A stretch of DNA of 64,000 nt from Homarus americanus (Eukaryota > Arthropoda > Malacostraca > Decapoda > Nephropidae). This document shows positions 49,490 to 60,219 of the stretch, piece by piece (within the stretch, counting starts at the first letter, position 1; each line of letters starts with the position of its first letter). The notes under the pieces were generated by a model. That model worked only from the letters and a program-made list of their open reading frames with translations, was not told the origin of the DNA and ran no database searches. The position numbers and the translations under genes are program-made. Where the stretch lies: contig NW_024744357.1 in NCBI RefSeq assembly GCF_018991925.1, positions 4,482,707 to 4,546,706 of the forward strand, given 5' to 3'.

Positions 49490-50025
49490 CACGTCTCGGT
49501 CACCACATATCTCAGTCACACACACCTCAGTCACCACACATCACAATCTACCTCGGTCGACACACACTTCGGTCACCACACACCTCAGTCACCACACCAC
49601 AATCACCACACCTCAGTCACCACACCCTCAGTCACCACACACCTCGGTCACCACACACCTCAGTCACCACACCCTCCCCTGGCATGTTTTTACCGGCAGT
49701 ATTAGCAAATAGTTCCTCTCGATCTACACACATATTGTTGACATTAACTCCCACATCCCCACACACCCCCTACACACCCCTACACACACTTCACACACCC
49801 CCTACACACACCACACACCCCTGCACACACCTCACACATCCCTACACACACCCCCACCCCTCAGTTCCCCACACCTCCATACACATCCCATACACATCCC
49901 CACTCACCTCCCACACCCCTACACACACTCCACACATCCCTACACACACTCCACACCCCCAGTTCCCCACACCTCCATACACATCCCCACACACCCCCAC
50001 ACACCCCTACACACCCTCACTACTT
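49490..50025. repeat. Two C/A-rich minisatellites
   Basis: CAGTCACCACACACCT repeats at 49497-49678; then CCTACACACACTCCACA-type repeats at 49752-50022. G-poor; the open frame across is an artefact. Confidence 0.88.
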
Positions 50026-50695
50026 TTCTTATAGGCTTTGCACACTAATATGTTCACTTGACCTTCTCAATTAATGAACTATAGGGTCAATGCTCGTTAT
50101 ATTGAAGATAAGTTTGTAATGTACAGTACTTGTCCGATACTCGTGATGGTGAGGAGAAAACTTTACCTGAATGACCGTAAGACTCGCCTGTAATGTTGCC
50201 GACGTCACCATCATGGCTGCACCGAGGTCAATATTCTCCCAGATGAGATAAATCTACAAACTTCTCGACTCTTGAGTTTTCGTTACGACTTTTTCAACAA
50301 TGTTTATCGGTCTTTATCCTCTTCCTTTCTCGTAACTATAAAAACAAAGAAAAAAATAAGCAACAACAAAAGTCATTGAAATGTCGTAAAGATCCCACAA
50401 CGAATACTTCACAGTAACAAGACTCACTAACAACCGTCTATCTGTCGGCCACGAGAACATAGATTCAATCTTGTCTTATCACTACGGATAATATCGGTCG
50501 CCACTACTACTGCTGGCTGGTGCACTCTTCGTCTTAAAACTTTTTCATACACCTCTTGGCTTCCTCGCATGGCTACTCACCTCTCAGGAAAGTCAGCAAA
50601 GTCAGAGAAACCAAAAATCAGTGAAAAATTTTGATAAATAAACTAATAGACAGAATAAGGCGATGAATGTATAGTAAAAGTATGAAAGCCTGGAT
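50026..50695. other. Unique sequence
   Basis: No repeats, no supported gene. Confidence 0.5.
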
Positions 50696-50800
50696 ACTAA
50701 CTTAGGGTGTGTTGTTGTTGGCGACAGCTTCTACAGTATATCTTAAACAGACTCACGCCTTACGGTCATCCTTGTTACACGAGGACAGCCATTATATTAA
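50696..50800 (+). mobile_element. SINE copy 3, 3' part only
   Basis: Shares AACTTAGGGTGTG, TTGGCGACAGCTTCTAC, CAGACTCACGCCT and GTTACACGAGGACAGCCATT with the tail of SINE copy 1 (9535-9650). The tRNA head and body are missing. Confidence 0.75.
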
Positions 50801-51392
50801 ATACTGTATGTATGTGTTCGTGTCTAGATACACATATATGTACTGTATGTGTATAAGCGTGAGTTTGTGTGACTGTATATAATATCTCCTTGAATCTTAC
50901 ACTATTAATGGTTTCAAGTGATCTGTTCCTCATCTGGACCAACATTTACTACACTGAGTTAGCAGAGAGTTTAGGGACTCGTGATGTGACCAAGAGAAAC
51001 ACATTGATTTTCGTTTAACCCCAACCAAAGGATGTGTTACGGCTCATCAACAGAAAGAAACCCATCGGTTTCCAATGTCGACCACAAGCCAGATATATAA
51101 ATTTAGTTGGGTAATTGGGGTAGTTCTGGGGTCATTATATCTTTGTCTGTCGTTAAGTATAATGCTGTGATCATGACGCAAGGAAAATGTTGAAGTCAAA
51201 TGAACATAGATAAAAGCTCTTATTCTCGTCTGCTTTGGGTTATGGAACCAAATGAACTACTTTCATTAATGGAGAATTTTCATGACCTAATTTATGATGG
51301 ATTTTCTCACTGTTGTGTATAAGGGAGAAAATAATAAGTAGATATGAGATATATTAATTCCGTAAAACCGAGAGTAACGATATAAAGTTACG
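50801..51392. other. Unique sequence
   Basis: No supported feature. Confidence 0.5.
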
Positions 51393-51394
51393 TA

Positions 51395-51584
51395 CAGTGA
51401 AGCCTCTAAATAACGGACTTCTCTCTCCCTATCATCCGTTAAAAGCGAGGGACGGATTCACATTAACCACCATCGATATAACGGACTTCTATATAGTTCG
51501 TTAGATGGTTAGTTTCACATCTAACATACTCTCGATATAACGGATTTATCTCTCCATGTAATCCGTTAAATAGGGATTTCACTG
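51395..51584. mobile_element. pogo/Tigger-type MITE
   Basis: A 190-bp element with ends CAGTGAAGCCTCTAAATAAC and, inverted, CAGTGAAATCCCTATTTAAC, flanked by TA on both sides (51393-51394 and 51585-51586), the target duplication of Tc1/mariner-class elements. Internal ATAACGGA phrases recur, as in Tigger-like ends. No transposase; non-autonomous. Confidence 0.82.
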
Positions 51585-51586
51585 TA

Positions 51587-52848
51587 ATAAGAAACATCGA
51601 GAATAAATCCCATCATATTATATCGGAAATAAATCAAGGATTATACCTGCGGCCACCACGAGACTGTCTTCTGACTGTTAATACTCAGCTGACAGTCTTT
51701 ACAATCTTCCCCCCTAAAGTAATCATACAAATCCATTCGCCAATATAAACTTAATATACATTATACCATAAGATAAACTAATATTAATCAGCCACACAGA
51801 TATTATACACATTACAGAACCAAACACGGAAGTTGAGTTGGAACCGAAAATATTTATACGACATTGAAAACAAAAGCACACACCTCATAATTTTACCTTT
51901 TTATTAACAATGAATATATTATAAAAGACCTGTTGGTTATTATATCATGTTAGACCAGGTGTTGTCTTTGTTATATATATCACCTGACCTGCTCACCGGG
52001 ATGACTTACTTTATCTGTTTCGTGATTATGATAATGAATAATAAAGACTGGTATTTTTACATTTTAACTTTGCTTTCACTTAACACTCTCTCCTTATTTT
52101 CACTTAATGCTCACCTCGCTTTCACTTTATACTTTCACTTTGCTTTTTACATCTATTACCAGAAGAAAGCAGGGTCCTTTTTTCTTAGTGAAAGTGACAA
52201 TGTCTCTTTCTCTTCCACTGACAGCTCCACCTTTTTTCTCTCTCTTCCTGTCTAAGAGTAGTGTAGCAGCTTTCTCTTTTGCTTTCTTTTTATTCTTCAA
52301 CTAACACCTTATTCATGGCTCTGAAATCTCCCCACTGCCTGAGTGGATCTTTTTTTTTTAATTGATTTTGTGCCTCTTGCTATTCTCCTTTCACAAAGTT
52401 TATGAGACGTTTCGGTCTTTTGGGATATAAGTATCGTAGGGTTCTTGTGATGATCGTCCTACCCTCCTTCTCTCCTTGCTTCCCTCCTTCCTTACCTGCT
52501 TCCTTCCTTCCCTCCCTCCCTCCCTCCACTACCCTCACGTGTTTTGAAGCGGTTTACTATCGAGCTAAAGTATTATTCTTTACTCATTTATTTCATCTTT
52601 ATTTAAAAACCTGTTATTTTTCCTTTATCTTAGACACACGTATTGGTTGAGCCTCCACCTCAAGAACGATGACCGACCTTATCCATCCAAGTGTCATCCT
52701 GGAGCTATGACTTCATCTATCTCTCTCAAGTCTTTCATAATCTTTTCTCGTCTCTTTTTTTTTTACCCAAACATTTAAAATCTTATTCTTCGTTAGGATC
52801 AACAACAAGTTTCTGTACTCTGATTGTGTATCACGGGTTGGGGTTAAC
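51587..52848. other. AT/CT-rich unique DNA
   Basis: T- and C-rich stretches at 52060-52300 and (CCCT)n-like at 52460-52530. The open frame 51947-52255 is F/L/S-rich and lacks splice or start support. Confidence 0.5.
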
Positions 52849-52849
52849 A

Positions 52850-54022
52850 TAAGAACATAAGAAAATAAGGAGTCTGCAATAGGCCGGTTGGCCTGTGCAT
52901 GGCAGCTCCTGTCGAGAGTTACTACCACCCTCTATCATCCATGAATCTATCCAGCCTCCTTTTGAAACTTTCCAGAGTTCCCGCACTTACTACAAAGTTG
53001 CTAAGCTTGCTCCACTCGTCCACCACCCTATTTGTGAACCAGTTTCTTCCTATCTCCCTCCTAAACCTAAACTTATCCAACTTGAATCCGTTGCTCCGAG
53101 TCCTATCCTGCTCGGATATTATAAGAACTTTATCTATATCCCCTTTATTGATTCCTTTCAGCCACTTAAATACTTCTGTCATATCTCCCCGCACTCTTCG
53201 TCTTTCTAGGGAATGCAAGTTAAGTTTCTTTAACCTATCCTGATATGGAAGGTTTCTAAGTCCCGGAATCATTTTTGTCATTCTTCGCTGCCCCGACTCT
53301 AGTGAATTTATATCCATTCTATAATAGGGGCACCAGAACTGAACCGCATAATCGAGGTGCGGCCTGACTAGCGCAAGATATAGTTGCAATAAGACCTCTG
53401 CACTCTTGTTACTTACACTTCTAGATATAAAACCCAATACTCTGTTTGCCTTATTTCGAACATTAACGCACTGTTTTCTAGGCCGTAGGTCCGGGCTTAC
53501 AAGTACCCCTATGTCTCTTTCACAAGTCGACTTCTCTAGGTTAATGTTGTTAAGGCTGTATACATTATAAGTATTTGTTCTTCCAATATTAAGTACGCTG
53601 CACTTGCTGGTGTTGAATTTCATTTGCCATTTTTCAGACCACCTCCTGCAGTTTATTTAGATCCTCCTGTAATGCATTTGCATCCTGCCCTGAATTAATT
53701 TGCCGCCCTATTTTGGTGTCATCCGCAAACTTGCTTATGTCACTGCTGATCCCAGTATCTAGATAGTTTATGTAGATTATGAACAAGAGTGGGCCTAGTA
53801 CTGACCCCTGGGGAACCCCACTGGTTACACGGCCCCACTCAGATTTAACACCATCTACGCTGACCCTTTGTGTTCTATCGGTGAGTCATGATTTTATCCA
53901 ATTTAAAACTTTCCCCTCGATACCATGAGCCTTAACTTTTTTCTCAGAAGCCTCTGATGCGGTACTCTGTCAAATGCTTTGCTAAAGTCTAAGTAAATAA
54001 CATCGTAATTTTCGTCATTATC

Positions 54023-54025
<3 letters not shown>
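52850..54025 (-). mobile_element. LINE copy D (minus), sister family of copy A
   Basis: About 1.2 kb, 5'-truncated. The 3' end (minus) has TCTTATGTTCTTATGTT at 52850-52866, as in copies A and C, preceded by a divergent ATAGGCCGGTTGGCC region, so it is a related but distinct subfamily. The 5' edge stops at a (GT)n run at 54026-54057. Confidence 0.9.
52922..54022 (-). pseudogene. Reverse transcriptase of LINE copy D, broken
   Basis: On the minus strand: YDVIYLDFSKAFDRVPHQRLL (53903-54020), then a stop in WIKS*LTDRTQRV near 53890, [20 protein letters not shown] and [10 protein letters not shown] (about 53725-53825), a one-base frameshift near 53640, then a 233-codon open stretch (52922-53623) from MKFNTSKCSVLNIG through RPHLDYAVQFWCPYYRMDI to RLDRFMDDRGW. 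The polymerase core residues are present but the frame is broken at least twice, so it is inactive. Confidence 0.9.

Positions 54026-54057
<32 letters not shown>
54026..54057. repeat. (GT)n at the LINE copy D 5' edge
   Basis: Short (GT)n exactly where LINE homology stops. Confidence 0.93.
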
Positions 54058-54061
<4 letters not shown>

Positions 54062-54459
54062 GTTTTTCGAGATATAATAATGTAAAATTTTATACATAAT
54101 CGCTTATTTACAATCTTTTATTTTTTTATTTTTTGCACAATACTAAATCACATCAAATATTTGAACTGCCATTATAATCACCGGTGCTTAGCTTGTTCTT
54201 ATATGTGCGTTTGTCTATCAGTAATTATAACACTCGAGAAAAAATTCATCAGGGGACAGGTTTAGGCCGAGACCCGCTAATGCGGTATTCTGGTCACTGT
54301 CTGGCTGCTAATGTCATCACGGTCAAAGGTCATCACTTAAGGTCACTTCACACTGGTCAGTCTCTGTAATTATTCTGGTCATTATGTTTTAATCTGTTTC
54401 TGGGTCAGTTGAAGAATCTCCACCTCAGCTTAAGGATTAAACTCCCTAACACTACCTAG
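54058..54459. other. Unique sequence
   Basis: No supported feature. Confidence 0.5.
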
Positions 54460-54602
54460 GGGGTGTTAGGTTAGGTTAGGTTTGGTTAGGTTAGGTTAGG
54501 TTACGTTAGGTTTGGTTAGGTTAAGTTAGGTTTGTTTAGGATTGATTAGGTTACGTTACGTTAGATTAGGTAAGGCTATATTAGGTTAGGTCAGGTGACA
54601 CA
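54460..54602 (+). repeat. Interstitial TTAGG array, degenerate
   Basis: GGTTA pentamers with TTTGG, TTACG and AAGTT variants. Confidence 0.9.
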
Positions 54603-55837
54603 AGCAGGGATGCCTAGATTTTCACGTGATCTCCCAAACCAATTCAGTACTTGACCTTACTTGACCTCTACTGAAACGCATTGTTCATATACACTTACTA
54701 AACACATTGATAGAATAAATCATTAGGCTGAACCACCACGACTTCCTAAGATGCTAAACATCTCTCAGACGCAAGAAACATAACCAGTCAGGTCAGGAAA
54801 GGCAGATATATGGGTTGTGCTTGGTAGGTGAGTTAGCCAGTCCAGCCCCTCCCACACACACACCCACAGCCTCCTTCCCACACTACTACCCCTCCCACAC
54901 CACTCTTCCCCATAATACAAGGAGACACGCACCAATATGCAGTTATTGGCGTCTAGTGCCCTCCTGCCTCACTACCACCTGCCTCGAGGGAAATTATGAA
55001 GGGCGCCTCTCACACACGACACGGACGTCATCACTCTACCTACATGACACCCCCCCCCTCCCCCCCCCCTCCACCCAAAAAAAAATTAATCCCCCCTTCC
55101 AAAAATATACCAAGAATATCGCTGACACCCAAAAAAAAAGTTAATGTAATGTGTATTTATATATGAGGGGAAGAGCAGCCAGGTGTGAGTTGATGTGGAA
55201 TAAGGCTGTGGATGAGGTGTCGTTTATCTGGTGTTTGAAGGTAATCCAATCAAGCTTTTACACTGGATTCAGGAAACCTTCAACCAGCAGACACACACAC
55301 ACACACACACACCTTTTCTGAGCTACTGTGATTTAAAACGAGAGGAACACAGACTTCCCTATCGTCTATTGTTATCTCTTCTATACAACAGCTGTGACTA
55401 ATGTGTCCTGGCCCCTTCACGACAAGAGCTCTTTATATTTACATTCAGTTCACACCCTCTCTCTCTCTCTCTTACTTGATGATATTCTCTGACTTCTACA
55501 ACAGCGAGTACACCTCCACACACACACACACACTCTGATCAAGAATATCACACACACTCTCTGATCAGGAATATACTCAACTGATTCCGGAGTGTGTCGT
55601 GTCCATCCCATCCTGCCCTCCCCCCTCTCTCTCCCTATACTTTACCTCTTCTATATATTAATCCACCTCCATCCATTCTTAAGTTGGTATTGTTCTCTAT
55701 CTATATATATTTACAATTACATTTTTTTTATTCTTTTAAATTACTTGGTTATTATGGATTATTTAACTATACCTCGTCTCATTCGTTCGGTTGTTCACTC
55801 ATACGTACACACACACACACACACACACGTATATAAT
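54603..55837. other. Unique DNA with small microsatellites
   Basis: Poly-C at 55050-55070, (AC)n at 55289-55311 and 55516-55532, (CT)n at 55457-55471, and (AC)n at 55806-55829 directly before the next LINE. No gene. Confidence 0.6.
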
Positions 55838-57036
55838 CATAAACAAAGCTATTGACCTCGGGCTTCGGAGAAATCTCATACCATGGCTTACAGACTTCCT
55901 CAGTGACCGACGCCAAGCTGTACGCTTCCGAGGGGCTGTCTCCACCTTTCAGTCACTCACCTGTGGCGTCCCCCAAGGCACCAAGATGGGACCACTCTGC
56001 TTCCTTATGCTCATCAATGATGCCCTAAGAGAAACCCCTGCTCGCTGGAAATATGTCGACGACTCCACCATTGGGATCAGCGTCAACAATTCTGCTCCCA
56101 ACTATACCGCCCTTCAGGATTTATTGAACAGTCTCCAAAACTGGGCCACCAACAACCATGTCACCATCAACCATACCAAGACCATGGTTATGCACATCAA
56201 CCTCTCCTCCGACATTGTCCCACCTCCCTCCATTACCCTAGGTCCGAACACACTCCAGGTTGTAGATTCCACGAAGCTCCTCGGCGTCACCATAGACAAC
56301 AAACTAAATTGGAAACCACACGTCAGTGAAGTTGTCAAATCCTCCAGTTTCCGTCTCCACCTCCTCCGCCGACTCAAGTCCCTCGGAGTTCCCGCACACG
56401 AGCTCCTCAGTGTATACACAACATTCATACTTCCCAAGCTCACCTATGCCTCCCCCACCTGGTCTTCCTCTCTAAATGCCACACAACGTAAACACCTAGA
56501 AAAAGTGCAAAAGAGGGCATGCAAGATTATTCTCTCCCCTTCCTACACCACATATCAAGAAGCGCTCAACACACTGACCCTTTCGACTCTCACTGACCAT
56601 CACCACGGCCTCATCTGCAAATTTGGTAAGAAGCTTCTACACCATCCCCGACACCGGCCCCTACTACCACCTGAGATCCCCTGTCCGAGAATTGCTGTTC
56701 GACACCACAACCGCATCCAGCCCATACGTGCACGAACTGATCGCTATAAGAACAGCCCAGTCCCAACCATTGTAAAAATTATCAATAACATGTAATAAAT
56801 CAGTGTATTCACTCCCAGTAAACACTGCTCCCTACACTGTCACTATGTTGAAATGAACTGTAGTTTGAGCTGATCCCCATCTAAGTTACTATATGTCTTA
56901 TTTGTGTCACTTATGTCACTTGTATATTATTTGTAATTCGTAACCCATTCCCCAAATATGTAACTGTATATTTTCAGCCTTCTGGCTGCCAAGCTCTTTC
57001 AATAAACCGTTAATTATTATTATTATTATTATTATT
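55838..57036 (+). mobile_element. CR1/L2-like LINE, 5'-truncated, second family
   Basis: About 1.2 kb including the reverse transcriptase 3' half, a roughly 200-bp 3' UTR and the terminal CTTTCAATAAACCGTTAATT followed by (ATT)n at 57013-57036. (ATT)n is the element's own tail, as in the short copy at 12995-13116. Homology starts just after an (AC)n run. Confidence 0.9.
55840..56795 (+). pseudogene. Reverse transcriptase of CR1/L2-like LINE, intact frame but truncated
   Basis: A single open frame (nominally 55791-56795, 334 codons) whose first ~16 residues come from the microsatellite. True homology begins at KAIDLGLRRNLIPW. Motifs, counted from 55791: GVPQGTKMGP at 59-68 and YVDD at 88-91 (valine in the variable position of the catalytic box), then KLLGVTIDNKLNW and FILPKLTYASPTW. 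No stop or frameshift over about 315 codons suggests a recent insertion. It lacks the endonuclease and the N-terminal polymerase part, so cannot be autonomous. Confidence 0.9.
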
Positions 57037-57299
57037 CACACTCAACACACACACACCGCTGATTGTGGGTAATGGTGCGTTTCATCCATATGGGCCTTCT
57101 GCTGTGGTGTGTTATAGTGTGGTATTGTATGGTGTTGTGTGGTGTTATGTGACTGGAGGCTCCTGACCCCACCTGAAGAATCGTCGCCCTGCCGGTCTCT
57201 GGTGTGACAATTCTTCAGGTGATCCCTTTGTAATTTGAAGGTAAATCTTACCTTACCGTGAATACCTCATTAGTAACGTCGAGGTAGGGAAGAAACTAG
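57037..57299. other. Unique DNA with a hairpin
   Basis: An inverted repeat, ACCTGAAGAAT (57171-57181) and ATTCTTCAGGT (57210-57220), 11 bp perfect with a 28-nt loop. No gene. Confidence 0.6.
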
Positions 57300-57990
57300 C
57301 TAACAGAGATTACAAAGAAGTGATATTCAAAGTAGATCTTAATATCAGTCGCAAGGAAAACTCCATTAAAGTCCCAGATTTCAGAAGGACAGCTGAGAAA
57401 AGGGGTATCACGTTTGGGGGTGAATTACCTGACCTAGCACAATGTACCCACAGCCAGCAACCTCACTTTACCTGGTCACCTGACAATGATGGCCTCACAA
57501 AATATGACGGTTGAGGATGACTTGCTCACGAGATCTAAGGTTGACAAGTTTTACAACAATTTGAATAATGAGTTACTTAATGCACAAAGGCAGAACATAC
57601 CACACAGAAACTCAGATCAAACAACAATGACTCTAAATGGGTAAATAATTATTTAAGTAATATTATTGGACAAAGGAAGGCTATAGGTAGGAGAATAAAT
57701 CGTGGTGAAGTTTACCTCCAAGATTATTATAAGGTATTGGCCAGGAGTAAACTCGTAACAATTAGACAAATTTAGATTTAGGCGCGAAATAGGTAAACAT
57801 TGGTTTGGAAATAGAGTAGTGGATGAGTGGAACAAGTTACCAAATATCATCATTAACTCGAATACGCTGGATAGCTTCAAACATAGGTTGGATGCTTATA
57901 TGAGCAATAGGGGTTGGGTGTAAACGGGACTGCCCAGTATAGGTCAATAGGTCCGCTGCAGTTTCCTCCATTCTTATGTTTTTATGTTCA
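57300..57990 (+). mobile_element. LINE copy E, internally deleted, copy A family
   Basis: The left part (57300-57735) encodes a decayed endonuclease-to-polymerase linker: VDLNISRKENSIKVPDFRRT, then FYNNLNNELLNAQRQNIPHR and YLSNIIGQRKAIGRRINRG in broken frames. At about 57740-57760 this jumps to the element's C-terminal part (KFRFRREIGKHWFGNRVVDE-like, 57765-57920) and the shared 3' tail, ACTGCCCAGTATAGGTC and TTCTTATGTT. The polymerase core of about 1 kb, present in copy A, is missing. Confidence 0.8.
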
Positions 57991-58039
57991 TAAAAAAATT
58001 CTTGGTTTGGGAAATAACAAATTAATGAAGAAAGTCCAT

Positions 58040-58045
58040 TTTATT
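58040..58045 (-). promoter_or_regulatory. Poly(A) signal AATAAA
   Basis: AATAAA on the minus strand, about 155 nt beyond the stop codon of the ORF at 58200-58817. Its distance and strand fit that gene's 3' end. Confidence 0.6.
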
Positions 58046-58199
58046 GTGAGTATCACATAACTTATTCAGGAGTGTTTGGTTATTTATAAATACATATATA
58101 CAGGGATTATACTGTTGTACAAGGCGTCATCTCTGTTTCGTCTACTTCCTGTTAGGTTAGGTCAGGGAGTGTGTCACTTGTTGAGAGTAAACACAATAT

Positions 58200-58817
58200 T
58201 TACAACATGTCCAACAGCTGCCGTAGACTGGGGGTGTCGGCCCTGCTCCCTGCTTGTTTCAGGAGAGCTTGTAGTCGATCGAGTTGCTGGCGTTGGTCGG
58301 GCGAGAGGGGCGCTTTTGCCTCACCGAGTACCGTCTTCAGTGTTGGGTAGATGATCGCGTTAACATTACTCATTTGCTGTATAAGATCCTTAATGAGAGG
58401 TACGTCCTTCTTCCTGACCGTAGTCCCAGCGTGAGGGCCTCCCGAGCGTCTTGTCTCCTCACGGATGAATTTCTTGTTCACCTTCAGGAAAGACAACATA
58501 CAGAGGGGGTCCGGGTCGTTGAGGTGTGTTTCTGGCATGTCAGGGATCAGCTCGTAAAGTGCTGACATCACCTGCTCTTTAAGTCGTCCATGCTCGTCCA
58601 GGACTGTTTGGAATCGTTGTGGTACGTATGTGTGCATGCTCCTTGTGGTACGTCGGCTGTGTTGGTGTTTTGTGGTAGAGGCGTAGGAGTAGAAATAACC
58701 ACAGGGAACCATGATCGCGAAGAATATCAGCAGCTTGAGAGTGTGACTGGATTGTTGTATCATGACTCGGGCTGACCTGTTGTGGTAGCTCTCCCGTGGC
58801 TGTCTGTGCACATACAT
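58200..58817 (-). CDS. Putative single-pass membrane protein, unknown function
   Basis: The only long non-repetitive, non-transposon ORF: 205 codons from ATG (58817) to a stop at 58200. A short basic N-terminus (1-26) precedes one hydrophobic segment, LKLLIFFAIMVPCGYFYSYA (27-46), suggesting a type II (signal-anchor) protein. A polar C-terminal domain follows, with predicted helices (FQTVLDEHGRLKEQVMSALY, 69-88; PDQRQQLDRLQALLKQAG, 173-190) and two cysteines (40, 106). Codon use is mixed and the downstream AATAAA supports transcription. It may be a terminal exon: TTTATGTATGTGCACAG at the ATG resembles a splice acceptor ending at 58804, so the true start may lie elsewhere. No family recognised. 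Confidence 0.6.
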   Translation of the reverse strand: MYVHRQPRESYHNRSARVMIQQSSHTLKLLIFFAIMVPCGYFYSYASTTKHQHSRRTTRSMHTYVPQRFQTVLDEHGRLKEQVMSALYELIPDMPETHLNDPDPLCMLSFLKVNKKFIREETRRSGGPHAGTTVRKKDVPLIKDLIQQMSNVNAIIYPTLKTVLGEAKAPLSPDQRQQLDRLQALLKQAGSRADTPSLRQLLDML

Positions 58818-59756
58818 AAATCCGACCGTCCCCTTCCTTAAAAAAAAAAATTGGTCCCGCCTCCAGCATGGTTAAGGTTCCAATACGTACTGTTTTTTAT
58901 GTGTGTGTATTTTTACTTTCACATCAAATATTCTACCCTAACAGCCCTTTTATATAACAACTCTAGCCTCTAATTTTTCATATATTAATTGCCTTACATT
59001 TAAATCCTTAATAAATAGAATTACGTTGTTTTTATACAAGTTTGTTATGCAATTAGTCGAGGAAAATTAGTTTACCGGCAACACACCTTCGCGGGTCAGG
59101 TCAAACTGGGTCTCCGTATGACACCGCAAACTCCTGACAGATAAGAGGGTGGGCAGGTGTTCCCAAGGATGATAAATTACCTCCTAGTTACCCCCCCCCC
59201 CCATCATACCTGAGTCTGACCTCCCTAATACTACAGGTAAATCTTCTTAATTAAACTTGATTACTCCTCAACATTTGCTTTTCTAACACTTACAAATTAA
59301 CCTTTTGCTGTAAGATGCTGTTATCCCTTCAGTATAATGTTAATGTCTCCAGGTTTGGTAGATAATGAACTGTGTGTAATCTTGTGCAGCCATAAGACTT
59401 GAAGCAGCGTTATTACGGGTACAGGTAAGCTGTTTACGAAGAGTGTGGCGCCAACGGAGTTTACTGGGAGGTGGGTCAGTTGGATTCACCTGGGACCAAC
59501 AGTAATCAGGTGTAGGTCAGTGTTATAGTTTACCTTGCCACCTCAGGGACCAGGAGCACCACTTGTCACACGCTCGGTCAGTTCTTTTCATCTCCCTACC
59601 TAACCTAACCTCATATAGCTGCTACCTGCTCCTATAGTCTTACCTGTAATTAGTAAACTTGAATAATTCATTATCAGGTGAGACTACAAATCATTGCCTG
59701 GGAGCAAGAAGGATATATATGTATGCAAGTAAATCACTGAAGGTGCGCGTGATCTA
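58818..59756. other. Unique DNA upstream of the 58200-58817 ORF
   Basis: Contains a T-run (minus strand) at 58841-58850 and poly-C at 59191-59202. No TATA box or other promoter I would defend. Confidence 0.45.
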
Positions 59757-60003
59757 GGTATATGCTAATAACCACAAGGAAAGAAGAAAACACAAAGTTC
59801 CCAAGCGCTTTCGTGTAATTCACATCTTCAGGGGTGAGTACAGACTAGAGAGAGAAATACAAATCAAGGTGTATATATACAGAGGAGGAAAACCAGGTCC
59901 ACAATGGTCAGGTATTAGGTAATGACCCTACTAATCTTTAAATAGCACACAACGGTTGGTGGTCAGGTCAGATGGTCAGGTGACCCGGCCTTCTCACCTG
60001 GTT
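59757..60003 (-). repeat. Inverted arm, left
   Basis: Reverse complement of 60220-60476. Read in the coding sense of the core it lies downstream, as a 3' pLTR would. Inner edge ends CACCTGGTT. It contains AACCAG-GTGAG, which also matches a splice-donor consensus. Confidence 0.93.
59800..59834 (-). ncRNA. Hammerhead-ribozyme-like motif, left arm
   Basis: On the minus strand: CCC (stem I), CTGAAGA (the CUGANGA core box), a three-pair stem II (GTG/CAC, loop AATTA), GAAA, then AGCGCT, a palindromic minimal stem III, TT (cleavage position) and GGG (stem I partner). An unpaired T after CTGAAGA departs from the consensus. Short palindromic stem III is typical of retroelement hammerheads that work as dimers. 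Same sense as the core coding segment. Confidence 0.68.
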
Positions 60004-60197
60004 GTGTTGGGGGAGTTCTTGATTAACATCTGTTTAACAGTGCATGAATTTTTAAATGCCACATTGACGTTCCAGGTTTTTAGTTGTGAAGGAATGTGTG
60101 AGAAATTTTTGTGAAATGGTAATATTAAGTCTAGTCTCATTAAACATACCGAAGCATTCAACATGAATATGAGTAACGGCATGTACAAGCTGGACAA
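59994..60197 (-). pseudogene. Penelope-like reverse transcriptase C-terminus fragment
   Basis: On the minus strand the 67-codon open stretch contains MRLDLILPFHKNF, then LKTWNVNVAFKNSCTVKQML and IKNSP, the linker typically found between the polymerase and the GIY-YIG endonuclease in Penelope-like elements. The polymerase core upstream is absent, and the endonuclease expected right after NSPNTTR is missing: the frame meets a stop at the arm boundary. Assignment rests on this motif and the arm architecture. Confidence 0.75.
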
Positions 60198-60219
60198 TTT
60201 TGTAATTAAGAAGATTTGT

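Noticed and set aside
49408..50034. 208-codon S/T/H/P-rich ORF
   Set aside because: Spans two C/A-rich minisatellites; composition artefact.
51947..52255. 102-codon hydrophobic ORF
   Set aside because: F/L/S-rich reading of a T/C-rich tract, without supporting signals.
52899..53243. Plus-strand ORFs of 104-114 codons
   Set aside because: Antisense to the LINE copy D reverse transcriptase, which carries the recognisable motifs.
56114..56443. 109-codon minus-strand ORF
   Set aside because: Antisense of the CR1-like LINE frame.
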